DNA of 64,000 nt from Macrotrachela quadricornifera (lineage: Eukaryota > Rotifera > Eurotatoria > Philodinida > Philodinidae): assembly GCA_022393335.1 (NCBI GenBank), contig JAJEKB010020889.1, positions 413,195 to 477,194 of the forward strand, in the 5' to 3' direction. Shown here in pieces: positions 1 through 13,119 of the stretch. Position numbers and translations under genes: made by a program. A model generated the notes under the pieces. It did not search any database. It worked only from the letters and a program-made list of their open reading frames with translations, and was not told where the DNA came from. How positions within the stretch are numbered: position 1 is the stretch's first letter; every line of letters begins with the position of its first letter.

Positions 1-2699
1 GAGGGTCATTAAAGCTATTTATAGGTAACATTCCAAGCAAAAATTACGTAATTTGATTTTTCCCATAGATATCTAAGAATGAACTGAAAATTCGATAAAA
101 TGGTCATAACCTTTGAATGAAGAGGATTCGACCGTATCCTATCAGGCTTTTTACTAGCTCAAAGACCTCTATCGAATGATATATGAATGTAAAAAATGCA
201 GAATATCACCTTAAACGGGTATCCCGAAAGATGCTTCCCGGACACTTGCTCCCCGCACAGATGCGGGTGTAGCCGCATGTCTGAGTGAAGGTGAAGGCGC
301 ATATGAGGATGGGGACGTAGGTGTGGGTGAGGGGGAGACATAGAGTGAGTTTTGGTTTTGATTGTGGTTAGATATGGGCCTGGAGAGCAAATGACGCTGA
401 GGGAGGGGGGGGGGCAAGTGTCGCGGGAGCAAATGTCTGAGGAGCATCTTTCATGGATTCCCTTGAACGATTTTCTTGTTAGCTATTCAAAAACATACCA
501 TTTTCCAAATTAGATTTACCTCAAAATGAATATCAAAGTTGGCCCGACTAATTCTACAACCTCCTCACGATATACACAGCTACACCTATCCAACTCACTC
601 TGCCATGAAACTAAAGAAAGTGATCAAAAAATTACTACAATTTTTTAACCAAAACTATCATGTTCACCTGGAAATCGGAAATTGAAAGTATAAAGTCTTG
701 CGATCAAAGATTCAAACAGACTATGTAGTCTAGATGACTGTCTGTAATTCTTTTAAAACATTTTCAATGGAAAACTGCATTCCTTGAATAAAAAGACAGT
801 TATGAAATGATTTAGTGGACACATTTTTTATAGAATAATATGAAAATGAAATTTTCCTCATTTTTAATCTACATCGCCACAGCTACAAAGGTAGACGATT
901 GGGTTTGAAGATGCTCTACTCTCACTAGATCGAAAGGCTTGACACTTGGAAAGGCTGAATTTAATCTTTCTATTCCAAACAAAACTTCTAGCAACGGCAC
1001 AGACAATTAAATAAAATTTGTTTGTTGGAAAGAAATGGAAAATTCAGATGTCTTCGATGACAATTATGACAACAAATTCCAAGAAAGGCTTACTTTTATT
1101 TGAACAAGACCAAAAAGAAAGAGTATAAAAACAAAATTCAGTAGTTTTTATTTTTTCAATTCATTCAGGGAGAGAAATAACGAAACAATCGATGTTGTGA
1201 GGTTTACAATGTGCACCTCTCAGCTATCGAAAAGGTTTCTTTTGACAAAAGTAAACAATATTGATAGCTTTGAGTAAGAGCATTACTTTTTTTTGTTCAT
1301 AAAATAACTTTTTTGTTTCTTGTCTGATCAGACAATTGCTTATAAAACATCAGAAAATTTGAAAGTATTACAACAGTAAGCGGTTTAAGGAATCTTTTTC
1401 AAATTTATCTCGAACATAAGGTGTCATTCAATCGCTTTTACTGGTTTTTTATAGCATAGAACAACATCTTTGAGCAACTATTAACTTTTTTGAGAAGGAG
1501 AAGGAGCACAGTGAGCAGTAAGAAAAGGTCGGGAGCAAAAAGTATTTCGAGTATTTCGGATAAAATTTTTTGAGGAGAAACGTTTTAATAACAAGTAAAT
1601 ATGCGTTTCGTAGCGTGCTTACTTGGCTTTCATATGAGATTTTATTGAGCTTTTCTTTTGCACTTCATGAAGATGAAAAAATTAGATATTAAGGAAAAAT
1701 GTTTAGTCGCGTGGCTGCCTACTGTGAGTAAGGAGGGAGGGTGAAAGAGAGCAGACCAGTTACTCGAAAGCTACGACGAACTGGTAGCCTTTTCATATTA
1801 TATTATGGAATAGTTTAATGTAGAAGTTTCATTTATTGTTAAATTAAGACAATTACCACTAATAGCTATGCACTCATACTGACCTTACCTGATTCAATCA
1901 TTTTCAATGTCTGTTTCTTGTCAGTGATCGAATATGATAACGACCAACACCAGGAATGATTCAAATCCGCGAAATCAAGCTGGAAATTTCTGATCTGTAA
2001 TAGTCTCGGTCCCTATCTAAATGTTAGCAATCTTTTTAGGAAGTTCCTGCAAAAGTTTAAAAGCTCTCAAAAACAATCACTGCCTTGTCTGGGCTCTGTC
2101 TTGTCTTCATTTAAAAAGCTTTTCGATCAGCTTTCTCGAAATTTACGTTGTTTTGCCGCTTCCTGTGTGATTATCGATAAGATCTTCTACTTTCATCACA
2201 GGCGAATCGTACTATTGGCATGTGAAAAATTACAAAAAACATGACATACACGTTAGTCATACCGTAAAAGTGGCAGGCACAGATAGACTGAATTAAACTA
2301 CAGTCTATCGTCGGTCGGTCAGACCTAGATAAAGTAGGTCTATTTGGAACGTAAGTCATGATCCTCAGCAAACCATAAGTAGGATGCCTGAAAAAGGATT
2401 TATGAATTATCACTACCACTCTTCAGACGAACCGGCAAAATCATATAAGTCCTATTTGAACAACAGTGTAAAATTCATGTACATACTGTTAAATATCAGC
2501 TTAAAAACGACCAGATATATTCTGAAGATAGAAATTAATAAGTTGTTCACTCAGTATTTAGACGCAACATCGAAAGCTAACAACATAAGGTATAAAGAAG
2601 GGTTGAGTAGTCATAGAAATTATGTAGAAATGAGGTTGACAACGTTACAAATATGATGTGTAAAAACCATCCAAATAACCTGTGCATCATAGTGTACTA
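1..2699. other. gene-free AT-rich stretch
   Basis: I find no coding sequence supported by domain, codon pattern or splice signals. A short GT/GA-rich purine patch lies around 270-430, and open frames across it come from composition. The rest is unstructured AT-rich sequence. Confidence 0.5.
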
Positions 2700-2995
2700 G
2701 GGCTCGAAAAGTTGTGGGTATTATGCCTGAGACAATTTTTAAAGCCCTTAGATATTATGGTTGCAAAGACTTGAAAATTTATCAGTACTACGCACGAGGT
2801 GGTCTCTACAAGTCACATACATAGTGACTGTGATTGCAAACTATTAAAAAAGTTGTGACTATTATGGTCGAGAACACCTCTAAGAGTCACAGATATCAAG
2901 ATCGAGAAAAACTCGAAGATTTCTGATTATTATATGCGAGGAAGTCTTGCACAGCCGTTAGATATCATGGCCAAATATGGTTCAAAAAGTACCTG
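2700..2995. repeat. degenerate tandem repeat
   Basis: Variants of 'AGATATTATGG', 'GTTGTGACTATTATGG' and 'AGATATCAAGATCG' recur every 28-57 bases across this interval, with poor conservation. It looks like a decayed minisatellite. No coding signal accompanies it. Confidence 0.45.
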
Positions 2996-4196
2996 ATAAT
3001 ATCCTTAATTATTTAAGTTCTAATTAAGTGTACTAATTAATTAATTCTTATTTATTTACAGGGAAACGTATTGCCTTAGTATCATAACTTTTAAAATATG
3101 AAAGATGTTTCAATGGTAAAATATTAAAAGGTAAATGAATTCGAACTCACATTTTTTGACCTACGCAGGTCGAACAACCAGATAGCAAATTCTTATAAGA
3201 ATTATACGCCTGATCATATCTGATCTAATAAGACCAAACGAAAAACGTACAAAGATCGCGGTCTCTGATCTCTTGCAAATATTCTGTTATGTGGTAGAAT
3301 GCCATTGTGATATTTCATTAAAACTAATACTCGCTTAAAATCTCACTAAAAATTTCTAGTGAAAATAAAGTGCATATAGAATTTTTAAAGAAAATGTGGT
3401 GTGATCTGATGCAAGATTTCAGAGTCCGCAATTTTTGTTAGATTCTTATAGATTTCGTTCATATTACAAGATCTTATGAGATGTTACACGATGTGACATC
3501 AGATATTTTGACTTGGGTAAATTATATCAAACAAGTCTTTATCCAGAATGAAAAAAATATAGAAGAATTTGAAGAAAGAAAAGGACAAACTAATCGATTG
3601 AAAACCGATTCCATTCTGGTTCATTTGGTTTAATAGTCTATACAGAAAAAGAGCAAGACAGATCCATTGTGGCAAACTGTGGATTCTAATTTGATTGCTT
3701 CATTTTGCCCATATGAAGTGAACCATAGTTTTTTAGTTAGTATGTTTAGTTCACTTCTTATGACCGTGAATTATTTATAAATATTATTTCAATATACAAT
3801 AGATACCAATTTTGAAAGATTTCACTAAGAAAAAAAACAGTTATACGTACCTTAATATGTTTTCGAATAGTTTAAAGGGTAATGAAGAAGAATTTTAGAA
3901 CATTTAGTTATATACCACCGTGTGCTTGTGTGACACTGGGTTTTTTTTTACATATCTACTGCAAACACAGACATTTTTTCTATTCTGTAAGTTTTCGAAA
4001 CAAAAGAACGCTTTTATAAGTAAAAAAGAAAAACAAACTCACGAGTTAATGTTCTCGCAAGAGAACATATTTGCATATTCAAGCATTTTAGTGTCTATCT
4101 TTTGGCCATAAATTGCCCTCGATGAGGTATGAAAAACCTAAAAAGGATCCATCTCCTCACGCGTTTATTCTTGAAATATCGAATCTTCAACATATG
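2996..4196. other. gene-free stretch
   Basis: Nothing recognisable was seen here apart from AT-rich sequence. The short ORF around 3920-4111 has no plausible protein character. Confidence 0.45.
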
Positions 4197-4774
4197 AAGG
4201 TTGTTTCACAAGTTCTGAAGCACTTTTAAAATGTTTCGTTCGCGCGTTTTACAAAAGCAAACTCTTTGAAAATTTGATAGATTATTGACAGTACTAAGTA
4301 CTAAATTATAACAAAGTCTCAAGTCTATAGCTTGTACTATAAATGAGAACCTGTAGCAACACCGAGATTTACTATTATTTCAATTTTTCATATTATCTTC
4401 AGATTGTGCAACATGTTTTATTTTGTCTATATCTCATCTGGAGAAACCATGAACATAAATCAAGAGGGATTTGTTATTTTAATTTTTGTAGAGCTTTTCA
4501 TGGCACATATTAAAAAAAATTTCGAGATTTTAACAAGTATCTAAATTGAAATATAAACACTTTGCCAGACCTGAAATACAAGAAAATTGAAAAAAAAGTA
4601 TATGTCGGTGTTGCTACAAGTTTTCATCTATAGTGCAAGCTATAGATCTGAAAGTTTGTCGTTATGTAGTACTTAACATGTCTAATAATGTGCTAAAGTT
4701 TCAAAGACTTTTGTTTTGTTAAAAGCGAGAACGAAACATTTTAAAAGTGCTTCAGAACTTGTGAAACATCCTTT
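4197..4774. mobile_element. foldback MITE, ~170-bp imperfect arms
   Basis: The left arm starts AAGGTTGTTTCACAAGTTCT and the right arm ends with its inverse (AGAACTTGTGAAACATCCTT). The arms then match imperfectly inward through 'GAAGCACTTTTAAAATG', the 'GTACTAAG/CTTAACAT' region and 'TATAGCTTGTACTATA'. No coding capacity lies between them. TA-rich flanks would suit a Tc1/mariner-type target, but I cannot fix the duplication. Confidence 0.7.
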
Positions 4775-6728
4775 ATAATTATGATTAAAAAACTAAAATT
4801 TATTGAATGATACCATTTGTATTTACTTGTTTATGAATAGTGCTAATATAATTACAAAAAAATTGATATTATACTCTAATTCTGTACAAAGTATTTTTGA
4901 TCATAAAAATAAAAAAATAAAATTGATAAACATGTTATCTTTATGAAAATCTTCTATTTTCATATTGAATATTTTATTTTTTATGGAAGATGAATTCGAT
5001 TTATTTTTAATATTTCATATTTTTATAATTATTCATTGGAAATTGTAGAATTTTTCCCATTGTATCTTTTAGTACATTTAATTTGTTTTTAATGGGACAA
5101 AATAAATAATGACAAAAATGCAACAGAAAGTGCAGCCGTTTATTGTATCCAGTTCGTTAATTTTTACAGTTTTAGTATGTTTTCAGTTATAATTTTTTTT
5201 AAAACTATCTCGTTTGGTTTTTCACTATAACCATATATGATTCCGTAGAAAAAAAAAGAATTTTAAAGATAAAGCAAAAAACTTTTGAATTAATGATTTT
5301 TATTATTTTATTTTATTTGTTTGACATTGAAATATTTGTGAATTATGTCAGTTTTTTGAATAAAGAAAGCAATATTTTTTTAAAAATTGTTTTCTGTCGA
5401 ATTGATTTTGATGTTGATAAGAAAGCAGCAATTCGTTGAGTTAATCGAGAATGATTTGGACTTTGAGAATATTGTTTTACATGTGATAGAACTAAGATTA
5501 ATAGGAAAGACAATAAGAATGGCAAATAATTGAACTTCAAATTATTCATCTGATCAGAATATTTTTTTCAATTTGTTTTCAACCCATGAACAAAAAACGA
5601 ATCTTCAATTTAATTTTATCATTAGTCGATTTTTCATCAAAGAGTAAACAAAATATTTATTTCTAAATAGTGACAAATGCTCGGATGAAGTTGAAATTTT
5701 GATCAATATCCAGATGAAAATTCCTGTTCAAATTCTAAATAAGATTTTTTGAGAAGAAAAGATTATTTTCATTCAGATTGGATTTTGTTTTCAATATTTC
5801 TGATCTTTTGAACTAGACAATAAAATTTCTATAAATGTTGAGTGATTGAACATTTGAAATTTCTGTTAATATATTACACGTTTTCATTGTTCATCATAAT
5901 AAATTTCAATAAAAAGTTTATTTGTTGTGAATAGAAAATTAGTTGTTTGAAAAAAATAGACAACTGATCGATTGCAAATTTATTTTCGTTATTAACCGAA
6001 AAATAGTGTGCTGATACGTCGCAACCAATGAATTATTTTTCGTCATCAATAAGATTAATTTATGAATCATAATAATATTCTCGAAATTAGAAGGAGAAAC
6101 AGATATTTGAAAAACTTAATGTGTAGTTTATTGAAATATGATAGAACATTGTTCGAAATTCAATCAATATATGCTTTAACAACATCTTTAAATAGGTGTT
6201 CTTGGTTTGCTCTGCATTAATCTTTTGATATGAAGAGGAAATTATCCATCGATACGTTAAAATAATAGCAATTCCTATAAATTATTTCTTGTAGATCTAT
6301 TTAAATCTAATGTCAACATTAGAGAAGAGTAAAGATATCGATTCTCATATTTATTAAAGAATTTCTTTTAGATTACCGCTTGTTTATCAATCTCAAATTT
6401 CAATTCTGTTTACATCAGAATATTGTTAACATTTCAAATATAGAACATAATAAGAGTTTCACTTATTTTTTAGATAATAAACATGAGATTATTGTTTTTG
6501 TTTTTCTATTAAAAAGTTCTTCTGATAGTCGACATGTAAACGAGAAGATTTGTTTTTAAATTGAACTAGATTATCATCGATAATAATAAATGAACTATTC
6601 AAAAAGTATTTTGAACAGAAAAGAATTTCTATTTCTTCTTAATGTTTAAATCGATACAATCTAACGATAATTAAGTTATAGGAACAAATGAAGAAAAATA
6701 TCAAAATATTTTATTTATTTTATAGTAA
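4775..6728. other. AT-rich stretch, one doubtful small ORF
   Basis: Very AT-rich sequence. Apart from the small minus-strand ORF listed separately, no gene, RNA or clear repeat is visible. Confidence 0.4.
5343..5549 (-). CDS. hypothetical 68-aa ORF with signal-peptide-like N-terminus
   Basis: The ORF has an ATG start and encodes a short polar N-terminus, then a hydrophobic run (about residues 8-22: LPFLLSFLLILVLSH) that resembles a signal peptide. A basic tail rich in Lys, Arg and Ser follows. There is no cysteine framework and no recognisable peptide-processing motif. Codon choice in the first 50 residues looks more gene-like than the surrounding AT-rich sequence, which is the only reason to keep it. 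It could be the first exon of a small secreted protein or a chance ORF. No function is proposed. Confidence 0.25.
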   Translation of the reverse strand: MNNLKFNYLPFLLSFLLILVLSHVKQYSQSPNHSRLTQRIAAFLSTSKSIRQKTIFKKILLSLFKKLT

Positions 6729-7644
6729 TACTAGCGGAAGTACCCGGCGTTGCTCGGGAAATCTCCATAATGAAAACCTACCATGTCAGAAAACGACAGA
6801 AGGTGTATAGTGGATGTGCTTCAGACCTCTTCTTTAATTATTACTACATATCCCGCCGTGCATACACTCACATTCATTCTTAAACTGGATAATTCAGCAA
6901 ATAGTGTAGGGGTGTGCGTGTCTTTCTCTTAACCCATACCTGTTGCCATACTTTATACCAATACCCACTGTAAAAAAGTGACACTAAGAGACAGATATTC
7001 CAAAAATGGCAGCAAATGCTCTGAAGTTTTTGAAAGATTGGTGAAAATTGCAATATATCTTAAACTGTGTGAAATTTCACCTCAACCCTCCCGCCAATCA
7101 TCTTGAGCCCCTCTCGATCTCTCTTAGGGCCTAAGAGTATGCCATGAAAGGTTGGCACCGCTAGCTCGTGCAGTGTCAAAATGCATAAAAAACAGACAGA
7201 CAGACACAACTTCTTTATACATATATATTATGAGTTATTAGTAATGGAATTTTTGTCTCACTTGTTGCCTTCTTCATTCGATGGTTATTTTCATTCATAT
7301 TGTAGCTCTTCATTTTACACATTCTGTCCGTTTTCTTCGAGTATCCTAAAGTGTCCTGTGTGCACGACAAAAAGCACAGGTTTTTATACAGTGTCGTTCT
7401 TTAATCATTGAGGAACAATTATACGTACCAATTCTCTGGAACAGGCATTTACTGTAGTAAATCCAACAATAGGCGAGGAAAAATCCCTCTCAGGGGAAAT
7501 TTTTGGATCGAAAACCATCCTATGACCTTCCTCTGGACCTAGGGAAGTATTGTGGAAAATTTGGTGACGCTAGCTTTTACCGGGATTGAGTTATAAGCGA
7601 ACAAACAAACAAACAGACAAACTTTCTTCTTTATATATATAGAT
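6729..7644. repeat. long dispersed repeat with ACCCGGCGTTGCTCGGG head
   Basis: The stretch begins ACTAGCGGAAGTACCCGGCG and ends in a run of AAAC/AGAC units followed by CTTTCTTCTTTATATATATAG. A related ending ('ACAGACAGACAGACACAACT', then 'CTTCTTTATAC') occurs at about 7187-7220, so two related units may be joined here. This head-and-tail layout is familiar from dispersed repeats of many invertebrate genomes (inference from memory of the pattern). No protein is encoded. Confidence 0.55.
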
Positions 7645-7891
7645 CTTCCACAGTTTCAATATAAATTTACTGAAAGAATATTCAAAATTGATTAATTATT
7701 CATTTGATAAATACTTTAATTAGCTATTGATATTTATTTTTGTTGTTGTTGTTGTTGAACTGCTATGATTGATTAAAACAATGTTTATTTCTGTATTCAA
7801 CTTAATGTAATTATTTCATGGATTGTTTTATTCTAACGAAAAGAATAGATTTTATATTCTATTTACAGATATCCAAACGTAGTGTCGGTGG

Positions 7892-8523
7892 TATCTTGTT
7901 TTTTATAGGATAATAGAGAAAATGACGCTCTAATATTTTATATTTGAAGATGACTCTTTAACTAATAACACAATAATAAAACAGAAGATAAAACTAATTG
8001 GTTATATTTTGCATTTCAGTTTTGAATTATTTAACATGCTGTATTAGAGAATAAAATAAGCAAGCACAATATGTAGTGTGAAAAGCTCTACAATTTCTAC
8101 AAGACTGCTTCTTTTATAGTTGCAATTTTTTAAGTCATTAATTTTCGATTGTACAAAAACGAAATTTTTTGTTATACACGATGCTTATTTCATTCTTTTA
8201 TTTAAAAAAAATCAAATTACATTACAAAATACAGTATGAAAAGTTCTATAATCTACAAAGCAAAGCTTATTTTAATTGTTTAATTCTTGTTTTAAAAAAA
8301 AGCAAAATTTTTTGCAATTTTATTTTATTTTCTAATACAACGTATCAAGTGATTGAAAGCTGAAATACAGAGCATACCCATTTAATCTATTTTAACCGAT
8401 AGTTAAATTTTTAACAAAAATTATTTCTATCTTTTATTTTATTACTGTGTTATTAGTTGAACAGTGATCAAATCACAGAAAAATAGAGCGTCGTTTTTTC
8501 TATTATCTTATAAAAAAAGATAA
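7892..8523. mobile_element. foldback element carrying the shared 'AAAAGCTCTACA' core
   Basis: The arms are inverted: a left-arm segment near 7893-7990, containing 'ACGCTCTAATATTTT' and 'ACTAATAACACAATAATAAA', is mirrored at about 8425-8522. Inside lie two copies of the dispersed core, 'GTGAAAAGCTCTACAATTTC' near 8080 and a diverged one near 8240. No ORF of interest is present. Confidence 0.6.
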
Positions 8524-9413
8524 CTTCCTCAAACTTTCGATAAGATTATCATTATCAGTTTATATGCATCACAAAAAAAACAACAAAAAATCAAAAAAAT
8601 TGAGGTATTTTTCATAATTGACTATAATGTTCTATAATGCATTTATTCACTATCTTAATCTTCTATTAATTACGGTTATAATTTTTTAAATAATTTTTCA
8701 CTTAGAATTCTTACAATTGCAAATGAAATGAATTATGTTCATTTCATTATACATTCATAATGAGCAAATTTTTCTAATTTAAGTATATTTCTGTCTTCTA
8801 TTATTTGTCAAATTGTTATAAATCAAGGAAAATATGTAAAATTTGCTTTTTTTTCGTCAATAATGACGATTAAATTACTGTTTTTCTGAACTATTTTACA
8901 AATTTTATTCAATAAAGAAAATTCATTATTCAATGGTATAGAACTGAGCCAATAATATACGAACACCCTTTAGGTTTGCAAAAGGAGTTGGATCTCGTGT
9001 AATTCTAATGTGATCAATAAATTTCAACAAGGTTCTAAAATTTATATTTAATGGAAACTCTAATAATAATGTAAAACATTGGATATAAATATTTTTCATA
9101 GTTATCATATTCATATATCAAAACTGAATATCTTAAAAAATGGATATCTCAATCCTAACTTGCTATGAGAACATAATGTTTCCAATTTATTCGTTTGGCA
9201 TTGATATTGATACAAAAGGTTGCATTTGTAAGAAAGGAAAGAAAAGACGATGCAAATGAAAAAATAAATAAAGTACATAAAATAAGGGTGAAAAAAAACA
9301 TAACAGTCGACTGTTGTTAGATATAAACATTTTCCTTATTCTAATCTTAATGAATAGATTAATATATTTCTTTTTATATTTCTATCAAGAATTTGTGTTA
9401 AAATTAAAAAGTG
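8524..9413. other. gene-free stretch
   Basis: AT-rich sequence with homopolymer runs. The minus ORF at 8926-9114 is unconvincing, and nothing else was recognised. Confidence 0.4.
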
Positions 9414-9940
9414 AAGTAGAAATAATGAAGCACTTTTACATTCCATTTTACCATCACTGAATACATTTTATTAAAAAACAAATGTCAAGAGGTGCATCAT
9501 GAAAAGCTTTACATATTATAACAGACAGCCTATGTTATTTCCAAAATGAATAAAATTCTGGGCGATCAAGTTCCAACCATGCGAAAACAACAGTTTTTTC
9601 CATATTTCATTTTTTATCACATGATATCTTTTATTTAAAAAAGAAAGCACTAGATGGACCGTGAAAAGTTCTGCATTCTGCAAGATAAAGCTTATCTTAA
9701 TTGCATACTTTTTGTTTTGAAAAAAAATAAAATTCCTTACAACCACTATTTGCAATATTAAACTTTTATAATTCATGATTTTATTCATTTTGGAAACAAA
9801 AAGTACAACTATAAGATAAGTTGTCCGTTGTAAGTCTTAGAGCTTTTCATGCTACCTCTTGTAGCATACTTTGTTTTTTTAATAGAGCATATTAAGTGAT
9901 AATAAAATGGAATGTAAAAGTGCTCCATTATTTCTGTCTC
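9414..9940. mobile_element. foldback element, arms ~100 bp
   Basis: The left end reads GAAGTAGAAATAATGAAGCA, and the right end read inward is GAGACAGAAATAATGGAGCA. Both continue through 'CTTTTACATTCCATTTTA'. The dispersed core (GCATCATGAAAAGCTTTACA at about 9493, inverse TAGAGCTTTTCATGCTAC at about 9840) sits inside each arm, and a further diverged copy lies at about 9660. Noncoding. Confidence 0.7.
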
Positions 9941-10750
9941 ATCCGTTATATATCAATCCCATAAAAACATTCTTACATTCTAGTGTAGGATTTATGTTAA
10001 GACATATGAGTCGTATGAATTTTTGTTTTTGGAAATTAAGACTTGTACGATCATTTAGGAACATTTCCAAGACTCTTTTATAAATCCTTTGAGAGTTTTG
10101 TATTTTATACTTTCTTTGTTACACTATAGCTGAGAATGAATGCTGAACCTTCAGTATTATGACTTTCACTAGGTAACGGCGAAATGTATCATAAGTTAGC
10201 AAAAGATAAATCCAGTGATTTAAATAAATTCAAAAAAGAAAACAAATAAATCGCGACCGCCTTTCTTAGAGATTAGTTTGACCGTTCGAAATTTCGCACT
10301 GAATAGTTCGACTATTATTCAAATTAAGACATCGATGGAGATATTATTAGGTCATATATTTCAATCGATACAAAATAAAAATAATTTTTTTTTCTATGCA
10401 AGATGAGATGCGCTTTTTAACGGAAAATTGATCTAAGCTCTCAGTTTTATAATAGATGACTGATTTAGTAGAAGAAAAATGTTTTATTGAATACAATATT
10501 ATTATATCTAGCATCTGATTGTATAAAAATTATATAGTTCTGTTTCTTTTTATTAATCATTAATGTTCTTTTTAAAATGTTATTTTAATCAAAACGAAAC
10601 TATTTTTGATAAATGAATAACTGTACAGAATATCATAGGTTTCTTGATTATTGATTATTTCCTTTTCATTAAGATTTAATAATAGAAATTAATTCAATTT
10701 TTAATAGATAACAATATAATAAATCGTTTGTAATATAGAGTAATCTATTT
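9941..10750. other. gene-free stretch
   Basis: Nothing recognised; AT-rich intergenic sequence. Confidence 0.4.
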
Positions 10751-10987
10751 AACGGGTGGACCAGAAAAAAAAGTACTTTTTTATTTTGCTCATTGTGCAT
10801 TCAATTTTCATTCAATTATCTTGAATTTTTTTTAAAAGATTTTGATTACTTACGAAAATAAAAAAAACATATGATTTTGTAGAGAATTCAATGGCAAATC
10901 TTTTCTAAAAAAATTCAAGATAATCGGATGAAAATTGAATGCACAATGAGCAAAATAAAAAAGTACTTTTTTTCTGGTCCACTCGTT
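10751..10987. mobile_element. 237-bp MITE with ~95-bp inverted arms
   Basis: The left end AACGGGTGGACCAG and the right end read inward AACGAGTGGACCAG begin long inverted arms. These run through the 'AAAGTACTTTTTTATTTTGC' and 'TCATTGTGCATTCAATTTTC' segments. TTAA lies close to both termini, which would suit a piggyBac-type target, but the offset is not exact, so the superfamily is open. Confidence 0.75.
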
Positions 10988-11373
10988 CTTAACACAGATG
11001 TTACTTAGAAGTAATTATTTTTACAAAAACGTAATATTTAATTTTAGAAGATCAAAAAAAGCAACTAGATATTTCCTATGAAGTTTTCTTCTCCATAAAT
11101 TGAATGCTAGATTTTAATTATCCAGTCAGGCTAAATTAGTAAAAAAAGAAGCGTTTTTACGTTTGAAAAACGCACATTAAAAAGATTTTTCAGCGCGTAA
11201 AAATAGCAGTTTTTAACGCTTCTCTACCCATGTTAAAAACACGTTTTCTTACCAATGTTATCTAGCTGAATAATATTGTGAACTCATTGAATCCAGTTTT
11301 ACAAATGAATATTTTACTATATCGTTTCATTTAATATATTTGTAATATTATTGTAGATTGAAAGAATTGTACC
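10988..11373. repeat. 5' flank of 7TM gene with a diverged small inverted repeat
   Basis: At about 11116-11274, a segment around CAGTCAGGCTAAATTAGTAA is loosely mirrored by one around TTACCAATGTTATCTAGCTG. Several 'CGTTTTTA/TAAAAACG' palindromes lie between. This may be an old MITE immediately upstream of the receptor gene. No promoter element can be called with confidence. Confidence 0.3.
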
Positions 11374-12338
11374 ATGTCATTGACATATATTGGTCAGCAA
11401 TGTACAATCTACAGTGGCTTTTCTCTTCTTTTCGCAGGCATCGTTGGAAATGGAATGAATATTTGGATATTTTTAAGTTCACATATTCAAAATGGAACTT
11501 GTTCAACATTCTATTTTCTAGCTGGCTCAATATGTAATGGTCTTTATCTAGTAATAATTCTCTCAACTCGCATTCTTAGTGTAGGTTATGGAATTGATTT
11601 AACTCGTACTTCAATACCTTGGTGTAAAATGCGAACCTTTCTTGTTTCAACTCTTGCTTTAATTTCTTTGACTTGTTCATGTTTAGCAACAATTGATCAA
11701 TTTCTTGTTACATCAAAATATGTTTCAATTCGTCATTATAGCAATAAAAAATGGGCATATAGAATAGTATTTATTATGATTATTATTTGGTGTCTTCATG
11801 GAATTCCTATGTTGATCTTTGTTAATATTTTATCACCTACTGAAACATGCACGACGGCAAATTCTATTTTTCGAAGTTATATGACAATATATTCTCTTCT
11901 TGTTCTTTGTGCCATTCCAGTATTACTACAGATTGTATTTGGATGTTTGGCATATTATAATATCCATCAAACAACAGGTCCTTATCAACAACAAGTAGAT
12001 CGTCAACTAACAATAATGACATTGATTCAAGTTATACTTATTGTTATTAGTATAACTCTACCTGGAATTTATTCTGCTTACAGTTTAATCACAATTGGAA
12101 TAGATAAAACTCAAGATCGAAAAGCAATAGAATCTTTTGTTTCAACAATCATTACTATAACATCTTATTTCTACTATGTTGTATGTTATCTTTTTTTTGA
12201 ATTAGTTAAAACATGTATTTATACAATTATTTTTAGGGAAATTTTTATATTTTTTTGATTTCATCAAGTCGATTTCGTCGAAGAGTCAAGGAAAAAATAT
12301 TCTGCCGTCATAGAACGAATCTCATTCACCCATCTTAA
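11374..12338 (+). CDS. orphan 7TM (rhodopsin-like) receptor, two exons
   Basis: The protein has 302 aa after splicing. Exon 1 is 11374-12180. A 56-nt phase-0 intron follows at 12181-12236 (GTATGT...TTTTAG), and exon 2 is 12237-12338. Reading straight through the intron would truncate helix 7. With it removed, helix 7 continues as a hydrophobic NFYIFLI segment followed by a basic tail (SSSRFRRRVKEKIF) typical of a receptor C-terminus. Seven hydrophobic segments are visible, with the conserved GN motif in TM1, a TM3 Cys and an 'IDQF' sequence at the DRY position. Family resemblance is to the expanded FMRFamide/neuropeptide-like orphan receptors of bdelloids. The ligand is unknown. It looks functional: there are no stops or shifts. 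Confidence 0.85.
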
Positions 12339-13119
12339 TAACATTAAATTAGTGAGAACAATCAACACATGTTCACATTTATCATTTTTTATTGTATCTC
12401 TATTTTAATCTCGCTTTTAGATTAAACAAAATTTTTCAAGATGAATGCGCAAATGAATGAATATTTATAGATCGACTGATTATTAATTAACGCATGAATA
12501 AAATTCATTAAAAAACTAATAGTGTTCTATTGATACTAAAAATTTTAATTGTACAAAAACTGTGTCCCCAGTGAAACATTTCTTGCGTCTAGATGCGTTC
12601 CAATTGAAATTGGAAAATTTTAAAAACTATTTAAAATTCAGTTTTGAACGTACGAACCATCGATCAGGTTAGCAAGAAATGTTTTACTCTTCAAAACAAA
12701 GTATATTTTGTTCTTTCTTGTCTTTTACAAGTCATAATTAATATTCTAAGTTCTTTTTTTTAATAATATGATGATACCATCATGGATAAATTATCAAAAA
12801 TCAGATTATTTTAAAATTTCTGGGGAAGTTTGTTTTGATAGCAGACAGAAGAAAAAGATTAAATAGTCTATGCAAACGAATTTTGATGATCATTTTTTAA
12901 TTATACGACTTAAAGAGAATCATGGTAACCTCTTCATTCACTGTTAGTAAAAACATCACAAGTCTAGTCGATTTCTTTGTTTATTTATTTATTTTTTATA
13001 TAATCAGTTTTTTGTTTATTTTGAGATATCCTCTAAAGCTTTATGTCTATGCTGTGCTAAATTAAACTTCAATAAAATATTCAAATACATCCGAACAATG
13101 TTTGATTTAAATTCTGTCT
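12339..13119. other. gene-free stretch
   Basis: AT-rich intergenic sequence between the 7TM gene and the ionotropic-receptor relic. Nothing recognised. Confidence 0.4.
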